NCBI GenBank assembly: GCA_030038715.1
Contig: JASHSO010000121.1
Span: 1-5,651, forward strand
DNA from: Streptosporangiaceae bacterium
GTDB taxonomy: Bacteria > Actinomycetota > Actinomycetes > Streptosporangiales > Streptosporangiaceae
Length of the DNA stretch: 5,651 nt
Direction of reading: 5' to 3'
The translations under genes and the position numbers were made by a program. The notes below the pieces were generated by a model, which was given only the letters and a program-made list of their open reading frames with translations, was not told the origin of the DNA and ran no database searches. This document shows, in pieces, positions 1-5,353 of this stretch (positions are counted from its first letter, which is position 1; the number at the start of each line of letters is the position of its first letter).

Positions 1-125
1 ACCTCGTGCTCATCGCCCCGCGCCGGCTCCAGCCGGGCAACGACATACTGCTCCGGCTCCGGTTCCGGCACGCCGGCCTGGTGACCGTCGAAGCCGTGGT
101 CACCGCACTGGGCAGCACTCCCTAG
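1..125 (+). CDS. C-terminal end of a PCu(A)C-type copper chaperone (partial)
   Basis: The reading frame is open from base 3 (bases 1-2 finish a codon cut by the window edge) to a TAG at 123-125, giving 40 residues. The cut codon ends in AC, so it could encode His or Tyr. With His, the segment reads HLVLIAPRRLQPGND followed by LRLRFRHAGLVTVEAVV. This resembles the last strands of the PCu(A)C family (formerly DUF461), where a conserved His-Leu-Met-Leu-Met segment is followed by a Pro-Gly-Asp turn and a final hydrophobic strand ending in Val-Thr-Val-Glu. Known members are exported or lipid-anchored proteins that bind Cu(I) through Met and His and help deliver copper to cytochrome oxidase. Here Val-Leu-Ile replaces the Met-containing motif, so a ligand may be missing or differently placed. 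The signal peptide and first ligands lie outside the window. The family call rests on a short piece and is tentative. Confidence 0.5.
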   Translation, partial: LVLIAPRRLQPGNDILLRLRFRHAGLVTVEAVVTALGSTP

Positions 126-147
126 CCGGCGCCTCGCGGCCGGCGCC
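125..147 (+). terminator. possible weak terminator hairpin after the copper-chaperone gene
   Basis: Directly after the TAG, the 9-mer GCCGGCGCC occurs at 125-133 and again at 139-147. Because GCCGGC and GGCGCC are each self-complementary, the two copies can pair as a 6-bp all-GC stem with an 8-base loop. There is no T-run afterwards, so this is at best a GC-rich actinobacterial-style terminator. GC-rich DNA produces such repeats easily by chance. Confidence 0.2.
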
Positions 148-227
148 GTGCCAGTCACGAGCTGAGCACCAAACTCCCCCGAACCACGCTCAGCGCCGCG
201 CCTGCGTGCGTGTGTCACGCTCTACCC

Positions 228-929
228 ATGACTCGCGCCCAGCTCGACAAGAAGCCAGCCGAGGTCTCGGCGATGTTCGACAAGGTCGCCGACCGCTATG
301 ACCTGCTGAACGACGCGCTGTCGCTGGGCATGGACCGGCTCTGGCGCCGCGCCGTGGCCAGCGCGGTCGGCGCGCGGCCCGGCGATCTCGTCCTCGACCT
401 CGCGGCCGGCACCGGGGCCTCGGCACGCGCGTTTGCGACGGCGGGCGCGCGCTGCATAGCCTGCGACTTTTCCCTCGGCATGCTGACGAAGGGAACGGGG
501 CGGCCCCACCCCGCGGCAGTCCGCTTCGTCGCGGGAGACGCGCTGAGTCTGCCGTTCGCCGACCGGGCATTCGACGCCGTCACGATCTCCTTCGGCCTGC
601 GGAACGTGGCGGACACCGCCCGGGCCCTGGCCGAGCTGCGGCGAGTCACCAGGCCCGGCGGCCGCCTGGTGGTCTGCGAGTTCAGTCACCTGCCGCTCCG
701 CCGCCTGAACGCGCTCTACGAGCGGTACCTGACCACGGTCCTGCCGGCGGTAGCCCGGCGGCTGTCCGGCAACGCCGAGGCCTACGACTACCTGGCCGAG
801 TCCATCAGGGACTGGCCGGCTCAGCGGGAACTCGCTGAGCGGATCGCAGCCGCCGGCTGGACCTCGGTGAGCTGGCGGAACCTGTCGTTCGGCATCGTCG
901 CCCTGCACCGCGCCCGGCGCCCCGGCTAG
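228..929 (+). CDS. menG: demethylmenaquinone methyltransferase MenG (UbiE/COQ5 family)
   Basis: This 233-residue cytoplasmic enzyme uses S-adenosylmethionine to methylate demethylmenaquinone, the last step of menaquinone synthesis. The N-terminus ([20 protein letters not shown], then [13 protein letters not shown]) is the conserved start of actinobacterial MenG. The SAM-binding glycine loop is at residues 55-63 (VLDLAAGTG), the second-strand acidic residue is in CDFSLGML (79-86), and the UbiE hallmark ISFGLRNV is at 120-127. [15 protein letters not shown] (139-153) is the post-motif strand, and AYDYLAESI (185-193) is another conserved block. Length is normal for the family. The ATG at 228 is preferred over an in-frame GTG at 210 because homology begins at this Met. 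No Shine-Dalgarno sequence is visible before either start, so translation may be leaderless or weakly initiated. The gene lies 102 bases after the chaperone gene and converges on the toxin-antitoxin pair. Confidence 0.95.
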   Translation: MTRAQLDKKPAEVSAMFDKVADRYDLLNDALSLGMDRLWRRAVASAVGARPGDLVLDLAAGTGASARAFATAGARCIACDFSLGMLTKGTGRPHPAAVRFVAGDALSLPFADRAFDAVTISFGLRNVADTARALAELRRVTRPGGRLVVCEFSHLPLRRLNALYERYLTTVLPAVARRLSGNAEAYDYLAESIRDWPAQRELAERIAAAGWTSVSWRNLSFGIVALHRARRPG

Positions 930-1063
930 CGCAGCTCCGTGCACAGCTCCTCTTAGCGCCATTGCAGTGAATGGCACTGTCGATCGCGTAGCTCCAAGAT
1001 TGACTCGACGGTGCCAGCCAATCGATCCTTCTGATGGTCCAACCACGATGCCCACGGCATCCG
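930..1063. other. spacer between convergent menG and antitoxin gene, with small hairpins
   Basis: No convincing gene lies here. GCCATT (958-963) and AATGGC (970-975) form a perfect 6-bp inverted repeat with a 6-base loop. An alternative overlapping stem pairs CAGTG (965-969) with CACTG (975-979). Either could act as a modest bidirectional terminator between the two converging genes, but no T-run follows on either strand. Base composition drops here: block 961-1020 contains 33 G/C of 60, against 41-42 of 60 in sample blocks from nuoA and the reductase gene. Confidence 0.4.
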
Positions 1064-1459
1064 TCAGGCGGTCAGAACCTCAGGTGCCGGGGCGATCTCG
1101 CGCTCGTATTCCTCGCCAGGGGCTAGGCGCTCGATGCCAATTAGCAGCTGCTCGTCGAGCACGGCGAGGATGCGCTTGAGCACCGGGATGGTCGGGATAT
1201 GGTCACCGCTTTCGAGTCGGGAGATGAACGAGTGAGAGGTGCCGGCCCGCTCAGCGACCTGTTGCTGCGTCAGGTCCAGCTCGTAACGCCGCTCGCGAAT
1301 GTGGGCGGCGATCCAATTCTTGTGCCGCAGCCTGCGGATCGCCGCGTACTCCTCCCGAGCAGCCTGGTACTCCGGGCTGCGGCGTGCACGACCTGCTGCC
1401 GCCTCAGCGGCTGCCCGTCCCGTTGGGCTGGTGCTTGCGTCTGGCTCGCTCACGGTCAT
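1064..1459 (-). CDS. XRE-family helix-turn-helix antitoxin (HigA-like)
   Basis: The 131-residue product is a predicted DNA-binding antitoxin that would neutralise the toxin encoded just upstream and repress their shared promoter. An Ala/Arg-rich N-terminal stretch (about 1-45) precedes a helix-turn-helix of the HTH_3/Cro-C1 class at about 50-105. LTQQQVAERAG is helix 2 with its turn, and TSHSFISRLESG is the recognition helix, followed by PTIPVLKRILAVLD, the usual fourth and fifth helices. The C-terminal tail is acidic and Pro-containing. The ATG at 1459 is chosen because AGG sits 7 bases before it; a GTG one codon upstream (1462) is also possible. Only 4 bases separate this ATG from the toxin stop, so translation is probably coupled. 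Toxin-first order is typical of HigBA-type modules. Antitoxin function is inferred from the partner and the fold. Confidence 0.85.
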   Translation of the reverse strand: MTVSEPDASTSPTGRAAAEAAAGRARRSPEYQAAREEYAAIRRLRHKNWIAAHIRERRYELDLTQQQVAERAGTSHSFISRLESGDHIPTIPVLKRILAVLDEQLLIGIERLAPGEEYEREIAPAPEVLTA

Positions 1460-1463
1460 CACT

Positions 1464-1904
1464 TTACCTATCTTGATAAGCTGATGGTAGCGGGCGGTTG
1501 GAGGGAGCGTCCCTGCCCGCGGGCCGGGGAGGTATCCGCCGTGAGGCGTCCATCCGGCGCCGGAAATCTGCCATCCGTCGGCGTGCCAGCTCTATTTCGG
1601 ACTGCGGTATCGCTCCGGTGTCCTTCTCGATTGCGTGTAGAAGCACGACGAGATTTCCTGAGCGCTGGTACAGGATGCGGTAGCGAGTATTGGCGAACCG
1701 GACCCGCAGCTCGCGCAGTTCGCCGTCGATCTGCGATGTGACCGGGAACAGCGCGGGCGGGTCCTGCGGCGGCTTACCGTTCAGGTGTTCCTCGATGAAG
1801 TCGTCTATCTTCGCGGCACTCTTGAGCGGAAGCGCCTGGATGAACTGGTTCACCGGCTCGGCGCCATGCGAGTCCCGGTAGTAGACCGCTTGGGTGCGTG
1901 CCAC
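1464..1904 (-). CDS. RelE/ParE-superfamily toxin, phage Gp49-like (HigB type)
   Basis: The 146-residue product resembles the Gp49-like/HigB branch of RelE-superfamily toxins (PF05973), which in studied members are ribosome-dependent mRNA endonucleases. Family features visible in order are VYYRDSHGAEPVNQFIQALP (7-26), a helical Lys/Asp/Glu segment (28-42), FPVTSQIDGELRELRVRF (53-70), the core strand TRYRILYQ (73-80), LVVLLHAIEKDTGAIP (85-100), and a closing helix with IELARRRMADFRRRM (104-118). The basic Pro-rich tail from 119 to 146 goes beyond the catalytic fold. The GTG start at 1904 lacks a clear Shine-Dalgarno sequence; no better in-frame start is apparent. The gene reads away from the menJ-nuo operon and shares a transcript with the antitoxin downstream. 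Block 1621-1680 has 33 G/C of 60, below the neighbouring metabolic genes, which fits acquisition by transfer. Activity has not been shown and is inferred from family. Confidence 0.85.
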   Translation of the reverse strand: MARTQAVYYRDSHGAEPVNQFIQALPLKSAAKIDDFIEEHLNGKPPQDPPALFPVTSQIDGELRELRVRFANTRYRILYQRSGNLVVLLHAIEKDTGAIPQSEIELARRRMADFRRRMDASRRIPPRPAGRDAPSNRPLPSAYQDR

Positions 1905-2000
1905 AGACGGAGCATGCCAGCGGGGTCCGACACTGGGCTTTTGCGCGCAGATGTCGCCCCGTCCCCAAGTCGGCGGTGCGTGAGGTGGTCAGGGCGACGA

Positions 2001-2024
2001 CGCTGCGCTTACCGTTGCGCAGCG
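2001..2024. repeat. perfect inverted repeat, candidate operator or hairpin
   Basis: CGCTGCGC (2001-2008) and GCGCAGCG (2017-2024) are exact reverse complements separated by the 8-base TTACCGTT. It lies about 100 bases upstream of the toxin start and about 160 upstream of the reductase start. It could be the binding site of the HTH antitoxin, as HigA-type repressors bind inverted repeats near their promoters, or an RNA hairpin on either strand. Neither side is followed by a T-run, so a classical intrinsic terminator is unlikely. Confidence 0.45.
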
Positions 2025-2071
2025 GACTAGAGGCACGGCGGATTGGATATGCGGCTGGGCGGCTATATGGC

Positions 2072-2107
2072 GGGGCGGCCGACGCGGCCGGGGCGGCTGA
2101 CGCGGCG
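2072..2107. repeat. imperfect 18-bp tandem duplication
   Basis: GGGGCGGCCGACGCGGCC (2072-2089) is followed at once by GGGGCGGCTGACGCGGCG (2090-2107); the units agree at 16 of 18 positions. It ends about 37 bases before the Rex operator and just upstream of the likely promoter. It may be replication slippage in GC-rich DNA or a duplicated protein-binding site; the sequence does not decide between them. Confidence 0.5.
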
Positions 2108-2122
2108 AACGAGTGACAGGAC

Positions 2123-2128
2123 TAAACT
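2123..2128 (+). promoter_or_regulatory. possible -10 element of the menJ-nuo promoter
   Basis: TAAACT fits the TANNNT pattern of actinobacterial housekeeping promoters. A TGAC core at 2098-2101, typical of -35 boxes, lies upstream but the spacing of about 20 bases is long. If used, transcription would start near 2135, which places the Rex operator just downstream of the start, where bound repressor could block initiation or early elongation. The call is weak without transcript data. Confidence 0.25.
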
Positions 2129-2144
2129 GCGAAGCGAAGACACC

Positions 2145-2162
2145 TTGTGAAGGGCTTCACAA
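2145..2162. promoter_or_regulatory. Rex operator (NADH/NAD+-responsive repressor site)
   Basis: TTGTGAAGGGCTTCACAA is a perfect palindrome with 7-base arms and a 4-base centre. It matches the Rex operator pattern TTGTGAAnnnnTTCACAA known from Gram-positive bacteria, including the Streptomyces site with core TGTGAAnnnnTTCACA. Rex binds when NADH/NAD+ is low and lets go when NADH rises. The nuo operon is a recognised Rex target in Streptomyces. The site ends 22 bases before the GTG of the reductase gene and should govern that gene and the nuo genes behind it. The rex gene itself is not in the window. Confidence 0.9.
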
Positions 2163-2184
2163 AGACGGCAGTCAGGACGGGTCC

Positions 2185-3612
2185 GTGACCGAGGAAGCAC
2201 CCCCCGCCGGCACGCCAGACTTGCCCCCCAGTAACGGCAGGCTCGCGGGAAGGCGCGCCAGCGGCAGCCCCGCAACGCAGGGGTCGTCAGGGCGCGCGGC
2301 GCAGCCTGCGCGAGCGCAGTCGGCGGGTGGTCCGCGGCCCGTCGAACCGCAGCCCGCCCGGAGCCCGACGACGACCGACAGCGCCGACGTCATCGTGGTG
2401 GGCGCGGGGCCCGGGGGTTCGGCCGCCAGCTACTACCTGGCGACCGCGGGCCTGGATGTGCTGATGCTGGAGAAGACCAACTTTCCCAGGGAGAAGGTCT
2501 GCGGCGACGGCCTGACGCCCCGCGCGGTCAGGGCGCTCATCGGCATGGGCGTGCCGATGCCGGAAGCAGACGGCTGGCTGCGCAACAAGGGCCTGCGGAT
2601 CATCGGAGGTGGCGGCCGGATCGAGCTGGACTGGCCGGACCTCTCGGACTACCCGGGCTACGGCCTCGTCCGCGCCCGGACGGACTTCGACCAGCTACTG
2701 GCCAGGCACGCGGAGAAGGCGGGCGCCCGGCTGCTCGAAGGCGTCAACGTCAGCGGTCCCCGGCTGGACGAGGCGACAGGACGGATCACCGGAGTGACGG
2801 CGAGCGACGGCCGGCAGTTCCGCAGCCGCCTGGTGATTGCGGCCGACGGAAACTCCTCCCGGCTGTCGGTAGCGATGGGCCTGCATAAGCGCGACGACCG
2901 GCCGCTCGGCGTCGCCGTCCGCACCTATTACTCCTCGCCCCGGCACGACGACGACTACCTGGAAGCCTGGCTGGACCTGTGGGACGGCGGCTCGCTGCTG
3001 CCCGGCTACGGCTGGATCTTCGGCATGGGCGACGGCACGTCGAACGTGGGCGTCGGCCTGCTCAACACCTCCAAGGGCTTCGGTGAGATCGACTACCGGG
3101 CACTGCTGCGCAGATGGCTGGCGGCCATGCCTGCCGAGTGGGGCTTCACCGAGGAAAACAGGACCGCGCCGATCCGCGGCGCGGCGCTGCCGATGGGCTT
3201 CAACCGGACGCCGCATTACACCGGGGGCCTGCTGCTCGTCGGCGACTCCGGGGGCATGGTGAACCCGTTCAACGGTGAGGGCATCGCCTACGCACTGGAG
3301 TCCGGCGAGATCGCGGCTCGCGTCATCACCCACGCCCTGGCCAGGCCTACACCCGACGGCCGCGAGCAAGTGCTCCAGACTTATCCGGCCCAGCTGAAAG
3401 AGGCCTGGGGCGGTTACTACACTCTTGGCCGGGTTTTTGTTGAGCTGATCGGAAAGCCATCGTTCATGCAGTTCGCCACCAGGCACGGCGTGAAGCGCCC
3501 GTGGGTGATGCGCTTCACCATGAAGCTGCTCGGCAACCTGACCGAGACCCGAGGCGGTGACGCCGTGGACCGGCTCATCAACGCGGTGTCTAAGATGACG
3601 CCCGCGGCATAG
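2185..3612 (+). CDS. menJ: geranylgeranyl reductase family flavoprotein (MenJ-like menaquinone reductase)
   Basis: The 475-residue FAD-dependent enzyme belongs to the geranylgeranyl reductase family, which saturates isoprenoid double bonds. Beside menG and nuo the likely substrate is the menaquinone side chain, as for mycobacterial MenJ; the symbol is assigned by that homology. DVIVVGAGPGGSAASYYL (68-85) is the FAD-binding dinucleotide fold with Glu96 ending the second strand. KVCGDGLTPRAV (104-115) holds the family's Cys-Gly-Asp-Gly motif. VIAADGNSSRLS (217-228), LPGYGWIFGMGDGTSNVGVG (272-291) and LLVGDSGGMVNPFNGEGIAY (350-369) complete the FAD and substrate fold. GTG 2185 is chosen because AGGA (2174-2177) lies 7 bases upstream and because the longer frame from GTG 2113 would translate the Rex operator. 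Residues 1-65 are a Pro/Ser/Ala/Arg-rich, probably disordered extension that shorter homologues lack. nuoA follows after 57 bases. Confidence 0.9.
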   Translation: MTEEAPPAGTPDLPPSNGRLAGRRASGSPATQGSSGRAAQPARAQSAGGPRPVEPQPARSPTTTDSADVIVVGAGPGGSAASYYLATAGLDVLMLEKTNFPREKVCGDGLTPRAVRALIGMGVPMPEADGWLRNKGLRIIGGGGRIELDWPDLSDYPGYGLVRARTDFDQLLARHAEKAGARLLEGVNVSGPRLDEATGRITGVTASDGRQFRSRLVIAADGNSSRLSVAMGLHKRDDRPLGVAVRTYYSSPRHDDDYLEAWLDLWDGGSLLPGYGWIFGMGDGTSNVGVGLLNTSKGFGEIDYRALLRRWLAAMPAEWGFTEENRTAPIRGAALPMGFNRTPHYTGGLLLVGDSGGMVNPFNGEGIAYALESGEIAARVITHALARPTPDGREQVLQTYPAQLKEAWGGYYTLGRVFVELIGKPSFMQFATRHGVKRPWVMRFTMKLLGNLTETRGGDAVDRLINAVSKMTPAA

Positions 3613-3653
3613 CACCCGAAATGCTCAACACGACCAAGCACGGGACCACGAGG

Positions 3654-3662
3654 AGGAGGTGA
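3654..3662 (+). promoter_or_regulatory. very strong Shine-Dalgarno site of nuoA
   Basis: AGGAGGTGA complements the 3' end of 16S rRNA over nine bases, and lies 7 bases before the nuoA ATG. The preceding AGG (3651-3653) adds a second register, AGGAGGAGG. It is the strongest ribosome site seen in the window and supports independent, high-level initiation of nuoA despite probable co-transcription with the reductase gene. The 57-base gap between the two genes shows no terminator hairpin. Confidence 0.85.
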
Positions 3663-3669
3663 CAGCGCG

Positions 3670-4026
3670 ATGAGCCTGTATGTGCCCATAGTGCTGCTCG
3701 CTGGCCTGGCGGCGGTATTCGCCATCTTCTCACTGGTCATGGGTGCCTTGGCCGGGCCCAGGCGGTGGAACAGGGCCAAGCTCGAGTCCTACGAGTGCGG
3801 CATCGAGCCGACCAGGCAGCCGCAGGGCATCCGGTTCCCCGTCAAGTACTACCTGACCACGATGCTGTTCATCATCTTCGACATCGAGATCATCTTCCTG
3901 TACCCGTGGGCCGTCTACTTCGACAAGCTCGGGGTCTTCGGCCTGGTGGAGATGGTCACGTTCATCATCACGGTGCTGGTCGCGTACGCCTACGTCTGGC
4001 GGCGCGGCGGGCTGGACTGGGACTAG
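3670..4026 (+). CDS. nuoA: NADH-quinone oxidoreductase subunit A (NuoA)
   Basis: The 118-residue membrane subunit of complex I (ND3 equivalent) sits at the junction of the membrane and peripheral arms near the quinone channel. Three hydrophobic segments are visible: about 3-28 ([17 protein letters not shown] onwards), 60-84 ([20 protein letters not shown]) and 88-110. The loop between the first two carries the ND3 signature [10 protein letters not shown] (39-48), whose Cys43 lies in the loop known to move during complex I turnover. RFPVKYY (55-61) and the buried acidic pair in FDIE (70-73) are also conserved. Length is normal. It is the first nuo gene of the operon and ends with TAG 5 bases before nuoB. 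Confidence 0.97.
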   Translation: MSLYVPIVLLAGLAAVFAIFSLVMGALAGPRRWNRAKLESYECGIEPTRQPQGIRFPVKYYLTTMLFIIFDIEIIFLYPWAVYFDKLGVFGLVEMVTFIITVLVAYAYVWRRGGLDWD

Positions 4027-4031
4027 CCGGC

Positions 4032-4619
4032 ATGGGAATAGAGGACAAGCTACCGAGCGGCGTTCTGCTGACCACGGTCGAGAAGGTCGCCGGGTATGCG
4101 CGGAAGAGTTCGGTGTGGCCTGCCACCTTCGGGCTGGCCTGCTGCGCCATCGAGTTGATGTCGACCGGCGGTCCCCGGCACGACATGGCCCGGTTCGGCA
4201 TGGAGCGGGCATCGAACACGCCTCGGCAGGCCGACCTGATGATCGTGGCGGGCCGGGTAAGCCAGAAGATGGCTCCGGTGCTGCGGCAGATCTACGACCA
4301 GATGTCCGAGCCCAAGTGGGTCATCTCGATGGGCGTGTGCGCGTCCAGCGGCGGCATGTTCAATAACTACGCCATCGTGCAAGGAGTCGACCACATCGTG
4401 CCCGTCGACATCTACCTGCCAGGCTGTCCGCCGCGCCCGGAGATGCTGCTGGACGCGATCGTCAAGCTGCACGACCGGATCCAGAACATGAAGCTCGGCG
4501 TGAACAGGGAGCACCAGGTCACCGAGCTGGAGCAGGCACAGCTGCGCAGGCTGCCGCTCAGCGCGCCCGCGCCGCAGCCTGCCGTGCCCGGCCCGGCCGC
4601 ACCGGGAGGCGCGGATTGA
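4032..4619 (+). CDS. nuoB: NADH-quinone oxidoreductase subunit B (NuoB)
   Basis: The 195-residue peripheral-arm subunit (PSST equivalent) holds the terminal [4Fe-4S] cluster N2, which passes electrons to menaquinone. The four ligands are visible: the tandem pair Cys37-Cys38 in LACCAIELM, Cys103 in [10 protein letters not shown] and Cys132 in LPGCPPRPE. Other conserved blocks are [13 protein letters not shown] (44-56) and [13 protein letters not shown] (65-77), which contribute to the quinone site. The ATG at 4032 is chosen because homology begins with [10 protein letters not shown]; the longer open frame reaching back to 3765 overlaps nuoA and is not coding there. A proper Shine-Dalgarno sequence is lacking (only GGGAC nearby), so translation probably couples to nuoA, whose stop is 5 bases upstream. 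The tail from about 175 on is rich in Pro and Ala and likely disordered. Confidence 0.97.
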   Translation: MGIEDKLPSGVLLTTVEKVAGYARKSSVWPATFGLACCAIELMSTGGPRHDMARFGMERASNTPRQADLMIVAGRVSQKMAPVLRQIYDQMSEPKWVISMGVCASSGGMFNNYAIVQGVDHIVPVDIYLPGCPPRPEMLLDAIVKLHDRIQNMKLGVNREHQVTELEQAQLRRLPLSAPAPQPAVPGPAAPGGAD

Positions 4620-5353
4620 CCGGGCAGGACGAGGCGGCACACCAGGACCAGCCCCTACCCGTCGATCCTGCGGCGCTGGCGGGCCAGGAACGGCTGGCTC
4701 AGCCGGTCGAGCGGACCGGCATGTTCGGCACGGCCACGACCGGCGACACCTCCGGTTACGGCGGCCTGCAGGTCCGCAGGCCGCTACGAGTGTCCAGCCC
4801 GCGTCCGTACGGGTCCTACTTCGACGAGATCGCCGACGCCCTGGAATCCGGGCTCGAGCTGTCCGGTACCAGCTTCGGCGCGGCTGTGGAGAGCGTCGTG
4901 GTGGCGCACGGCGAGCTGACCTTCTACGTTCGCCGGGAGCACCTGCACGAGGTCGCCTCCCGGTTGCGCGATGACCCCGCGCTGGCGTTCGAGCTGTGCC
5001 TGGGCGTCTCCGGGGTGCATTATCCCGCCGAACCGGGCCAGGAACTGCACGCGGTCTACCACCTGATGTCGATCACGCACAACCGCAGGCTGCGGCTGGA
5101 GGTATGCGCTCCCGACGCCGACCCGCACGTCCCGTCGGTGGTGGACATCTACCCGACCTGCGACTGGCACGAGCGGGAGACCTGGGATTTCTTCGGCCTG
5201 GTCTTCGACGGGCACCCGGCGCTGACCAGGATCGAGATGCCGGACGACTGGCGTGGTCATCCGCAGCGCAAGGACTACCCGCTCGGCGGCATCCCGGTCG
5301 AGTACCGCGGCGCCACGGTGCCGCCGCCGGACGAGCGGAGGGCCTACGAGTGA
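4616..5353 (+). CDS. nuoC: NADH-quinone oxidoreductase subunit C (NuoC)
   Basis: The 245-residue peripheral subunit (30-kDa equivalent) binds no cofactor and packs against NuoB and NuoD. The family core begins near residue 67 ([11 protein letters not shown]). It includes [20 protein letters not shown] (144-163) and the signature [20 protein letters not shown] (184-203), followed by [16 protein letters not shown] (210-225). The first 60 or so residues are a variable Gln/Ala/Gly-rich leader of the kind common in actinomycetes. The start is TTG at 4616: GGGAGG (4604-4609) sits 6 bases upstream, and TTG overlaps the nuoB stop as TTGA, a 4-base overlap. NuoC is a separate protein here, not fused to NuoD as in Escherichia coli. 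No in-frame ATG lies before about residue 36, so the rare start is plausible. Confidence 0.95.
   Translation: MTGQDEAAHQDQPLPVDPAALAGQERLAQPVERTGMFGTATTGDTSGYGGLQVRRPLRVSSPRPYGSYFDEIADALESGLELSGTSFGAAVESVVVAHGELTFYVRREHLHEVASRLRDDPALAFELCLGVSGVHYPAEPGQELHAVYHLMSITHNRRLRLEVCAPDADPHVPSVVDIYPTCDWHERETWDFFGLVFDGHPALTRIEMPDDWRGHPQRKDYPLGGIPVEYRGATVPPPDERRAYE

Larger units (their letters stand above)
1905..2184. promoter_or_regulatory. divergent control region between toxin-antitoxin pair and menJ-nuo operon
   Basis: This 280-base stretch separates two divergent transcription units and should hold both promoters. I see no credible coding sequence in it: open frames crossing it are short, lack ribosome sites and do not resemble known proteins. 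It contains the inverted repeat at 2001-2024, the tandem repeat at 2072-2107, a possible -10 element and the Rex operator at 2145-2162, each listed separately. I could not find a convincing -35/-10 pair for the toxin gene on the minus strand. Confidence 0.7.

Noticed and set aside
222..1055. Long minus-strand open frame opposite menG
   Set aside because: It is antisense to a clear menG, has no recognisable domain and has the Arg/Gly/Pro-rich composition expected from the reverse strand of GC-rich coding DNA.
1469..1480. Short TATC/GATA inverted repeat at the toxin-antitoxin junction
   Set aside because: Arms of four bases inside coding sequence are expected by chance; nothing supports a regulatory role.
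1199..1741. 180-codon plus-strand open frame across the toxin-antitoxin pair
   Set aside because: It overlaps two minus-strand genes with clear family matches, and its translation shows no recognisable domain.
1898..2116. Small plus-strand open frame in the divergent control region
   Set aside because: It has no ribosome site or similarity to known proteins, and its Ala-rich end comes only from translation of the tandem repeat.
2695..3615. 306-codon minus-strand open frame opposite the reductase gene
   Set aside because: It lies antisense to a well-supported flavoprotein gene, and its composition (rich in Gln, Val, His, Arg) is that of a codon shadow.
3765..4031. N-terminal extension of NuoB from the longer open frame
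   Set aside because: It lies in another frame of nuoA, and NuoB homology begins exactly at the ATG at 4032.
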